A stretch of DNA of 6,066 nucleotides from an archaeon (GTDB lineage Archaea > Iainarchaeota > Iainarchaeia > Iainarchaeales > Iainarchaeaceae), in assembly GCA_024653865.1 (NCBI GenBank), contig JANLHD010000164.1, positions 1 to 6,066 of the forward strand. The letters are read 5' to 3'. Positions within the stretch are counted from its first letter, which is position 1. Each line of letters begins with the position of its first letter. Below are positions 4,820 to 6,066 of the stretch, one piece after another. Both the position numbers and the translations under genes were made by a program. The notes beneath the pieces are model-generated. The model was not told the origin of the DNA and did not search any database. It worked only from the letters and a program-made list of their open reading frames with translations.

Positions 4820-4831
4820 TGATTTAAAAAT
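4820..4831 (-). promoter_or_regulatory. Probable TATA box of the zinc-ribbon gene
   Basis: The minus strand holds ATTTTTAAATCA, the best TATA-like sequence upstream of the gene. It predicts a start near 4798-4802, just at the base of the leader hairpin. The element is nearly symmetrical (GATTTAAAAATC on the plus strand), so plus-strand initiation near 4850 is also possible. The remaining intergenic bases to 4936 hold no gene I can support. Confidence 0.4.
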
Positions 4832-4936
4832 CCGATGCCGAAGCGCCATTTTGGCTGTTTGAGGCAAAATAATGGCCCAAATAGGCATTGCAGTACACAC
4901 TAAAACTTTTTTTTCTTCTGGTTTTTATGGTAAAAG

Positions 4937-5194
4937 TTAGCCGTAAGAGAGCTTGAGCACGATTATTCCGGCGACCAGCACGAACGTGAATGTATTTGCG
5001 AGTATTACTGGAAGCGAATCAATGAGCAGCCCATACACTAGCCACAGAAGCACTCCGGATGCGAGCATTACAAGCCACACCAGTGAAATGTCGTGGGTTG
5101 ATTTGGTTTTCCACGAGCGCAGCAATTGGGGGACGTTGCACAAGGTTGTTAGCGCGCCCGCGGCGAGGCCCAATAGAACCGCGAAGTCAGCCAT
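4937..5194 (-). CDS. SemiSWEET sugar transporter (PQ-loop/MtN3 family)
   Basis: This 85-aa membrane protein has the size and three-segment layout of SemiSWEETs, which dimerise to move mono- or disaccharides across the membrane by facilitated diffusion. The segments lie at about residues 4-22, 38-57 and 62-82. The PQ motif (NVPQLLRSWKTKST) ends the first segment at P22-Q23. W51 and N67 are 16 residues apart, the same spacing as the substrate-pocket Trp and Asn of Leptospira SemiSWEET (W48, N64 as I recall). The sugar cannot be predicted. Its ATG (5192-5194) follows the amidohydrolase stop with no gap (TGA then ATG), and a GAGGGG site lies 6 nt upstream inside that gene, so the two are co-transcribed and probably translationally coupled. 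Confidence 0.9.
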   Translation of the reverse strand: MADFAVLLGLAAGALTTLCNVPQLLRSWKTKSTHDISLVWLVMLASGVLLWLVYGLLIDSLPVILANTFTFVLVAGIIVLKLSYG

Positions 5195-5911
5195 TCACAG
5201 CCCCTCTATTTCTTCAAGGCATTTTGAGAGCGTATCGCGGAACTTTTTCACTGCCACGGCATTTAGCGCGAATTTTTTTTCATCCATGTAAACGTTCTTG
5301 TTGACCTCGAGTTCGAGGGCCTGCACGCCTTTTCGCGCACTGGCGTAGTGGATTATTTTTGCGCGTGCCCCGGAATAGGGGTTGTTGCGCTCGGCCTTGT
5401 AGCCTGCTTTCTTGAAGTTGCGCTCGAATATTTCGAGCAACTCATCCGAAATCGTGCCCTTGCCGGTTGCAAAGCAAATCTGCGGCCTTTTTTTTCCCGC
5501 ATCCGCGGAGGCAAAGCCGCCTTTTGAATCCATGGAGTGTGCGTCCAAAACAAACAAGGGCTTTTTGCCGGCGAGCTTTTCATCGAGTTTGCCGTAGAAT
5601 GGGTCGTAATATTTTTTTAGCCTGGATGCTATTTGCGCGGCGGTTAAATCGCGGGCGAGCACCTTTTCGTTGCCCCAGGTTTGCGTAATTATTACGCCCT
5701 GGCCGGGAGCCAAGTCATCGCGTTCGCGGTTCACATCCACTACAAACCTCGATGCCTTTGCCAATAGCACGTCGTGGCCTTCTAGCCAGAAAAGCTCTTG
5801 CGTGCCGAAATCAAGGTGCCTGTTCATTTGGGCCTCTTCAAGGAGAAAATCGCCTTTGAGTTCGGGCGGTATTAGGGTCGAGTGGTGCGGTATTGTAATC
5901 AATGTCCTCAT
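5195..5911 (-). CDS. N-formylglutamate amidohydrolase-family protein
   Basis: Members of this zinc-dependent family hydrolyse N-formylglutamate or related N-acyl amino acids. Family motifs appear in order (numbered from the ATG at 5911): IPHHSTLIP (7-15), SRFVVDVNRERDD (54-66), DAHSMDS (123-129) and ELEVNKNVYMDE (200-211), corresponding to the H, NR, DxHS and E-x-R/N signatures. The length of 238 aa is normal. No other histidine-degradation gene is nearby, so the true substrate is uncertain. A GTG at 5920 would add MSQ but lies inside the AGGTGA ribosome binding site; the ATG at 5911 sits 5 nt after that site and begins the typical MRTLITIPH, so I take it as the start. The gene is 12 nt downstream of the partial gene and directly abuts the SemiSWEET gene. 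Confidence 0.85.
   Translation of the reverse strand: MRTLITIPHHSTLIPPELKGDFLLEEAQMNRHLDFGTQELFWLEGHDVLLAKASRFVVDVNRERDDLAPGQGVIITQTWGNEKVLARDLTAAQIASRLKKYYDPFYGKLDEKLAGKKPLFVLDAHSMDSKGGFASADAGKKRPQICFATGKGTISDELLEIFERNFKKAGYKAERNNPYSGARAKIIHYASARKGVQALELEVNKNVYMDEKKFALNAVAVKKFRDTLSKCLEEIEGL
5201..5206 (-). promoter_or_regulatory. Shine-Dalgarno site of the SemiSWEET gene
   Basis: GAGGGG on the minus strand lies 6 nt before the SemiSWEET ATG, within the last codons of the amidohydrolase gene (encoding part of EIEGL). It supports translation from the polycistronic mRNA. Confidence 0.55.
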
Positions 5912-5916
5912 TTGGC

Positions 5917-5922
5917 TCACCT
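5917..5922 (-). promoter_or_regulatory. Shine-Dalgarno site AGGTGA deciding the amidohydrolase start
   Basis: AGGTGA on the minus strand ends 5 nt before the ATG at 5911 and contains the competing GTG (5918-5920). It overlaps the second of two tandem stops (TAA 5924-5926, TAG 5921-5923) of the preceding gene. Confidence 0.65.
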
Positions 5923-5923
5923 A

Positions 5924-6066
5924 TTAATTTTCCTTTTTTTCCTTTTCGGATTCGGCGTATTTTTTCGCGGGCATTTTCTTTTCGCCGCGCGCCGCCTTGT
6001 GCTCTACCCCGCGCTCGTATAGGAATTTTATCAATAGTTTCGTGATTTTGTTGCCAAAGAATTTTG
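5924..6066 (-). CDS. C-terminal end of an unidentified lysine-rich protein (cut by window edge)
   Basis: The last 46 codons of a gene enter from the right edge and end at TAA (5924-5926), followed by an in-frame TAG. The visible part has an amphipathic helix-like stretch (FGNKITKLLIKFLYERG), then a highly charged tail (ARGEKKMPAKKYAESEKEKK). This frame is preferred because its codons resemble those of the neighbours (GAG, CGC, GCG, TAC) and because it ends just before the amidohydrolase ribosome binding site. The frame ending at 5917-5919 is also open but gives an unlikely Arg-rich sequence. The Lys/Glu tail is not diagnostic and I cannot name the protein. It appears to be the upstream member of the amidohydrolase-SemiSWEET operon. 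Confidence 0.6.
   Translation of the reverse strand, partial: KFFGNKITKLLIKFLYERGVEHKAARGEKKMPAKKYAESEKEKKEN

Noticed and set aside
4772..4862. Tiny plus-strand frames starting at 4772 (9 residues) and 4812 (16 residues)
   Set aside because: They are too short to support, lack ribosome binding sites, and lie over the probable leader hairpin and TATA box of the minus-strand gene.
5917..6066. Alternative minus-strand frame ending at TGA 5917-5919 for the partial gene
   Set aside because: It gives an Arg/Lys-rich, repetitive sequence with codons unlike the neighbours. The frame ending at TAA 5924-5926 is more protein-like and leaves the ribosome binding site free.
1..6066. CRISPR array, transposon ends, integration site, tRNA or rRNA
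   Set aside because: I found no regularly spaced repeats, no terminal inverted repeats with target duplication, and no tRNA- or rRNA-like segments on either strand. The short inverted repeats are explained as promoter or terminator elements.

Overview
The window looks archaeal. The evidence is a tyrosyl-tRNA synthetase of the archaeal/eukaryotic kind, a stand-alone RibL-type FAD synthase, TTTAAA/TTATAA-like TATA boxes placed 22-30 bp upstream of several start codons (so probable leaderless mRNAs), and AGGTGA-type Shine-Dalgarno sites before other genes. GC content is moderate. Compact spacing, small zinc-ribbon proteins and unrecognised short proteins would fit a small-genome lineage such as DPANN (Micrarchaeota or Diapherotrites-like), but nothing here settles the phylum.

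Layout. Bases 1-83 (-): start of a LysW-like zinc-ribbon protein, cut by the window edge. 155-781 (-): five-segment membrane protein resembling the Yip1 family. 831-1166 (+): unrecognised basic 111-aa protein, diverging from the membrane gene across one near-palindromic TATA box. 1167-2228 (-): tyrosyl-tRNA synthetase, whose stop codon abuts the stop of the 111-aa gene. 2315-2818 (+): unrecognised protein with an N-terminal membrane anchor. 2856-3275 (+): RibL-type FAD synthase. 3308-4369 (+): M29-family metallo-aminopeptidase, followed by a hairpin plus T7 terminator. 4546-4746 (-): CxxC-x17-CxxC zinc-ribbon protein with Gly/Arg-rich tails and a probable structured leader. 4937-5194 (-): SemiSWEET sugar transporter. 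5195-5911 (-): N-formylglutamate amidohydrolase-family protein. 5924-6066 (-): Lys-rich C-terminal end of an unidentified protein.

The three rightmost genes (partial gene, amidohydrolase, SemiSWEET) form a tight co-directional operon with 12-nt and 0-nt gaps and a Shine-Dalgarno site before each downstream start. Most other genes appear to be single units with their own TATA box and a leaderless start. The content is mostly housekeeping (translation, flavin cofactor synthesis, peptide breakdown, sugar uptake) plus three genes I cannot identify. I found no CRISPR array, mobile element, tRNA or rRNA, and no convincing new multi-gene system. The points most worth a second look are the shared bidirectional promoter, the plant/virus-like synthetase, the structured leader upstream of the RGG zinc-ribbon gene, and possible active-site departures in the peptidase and FAD synthase.
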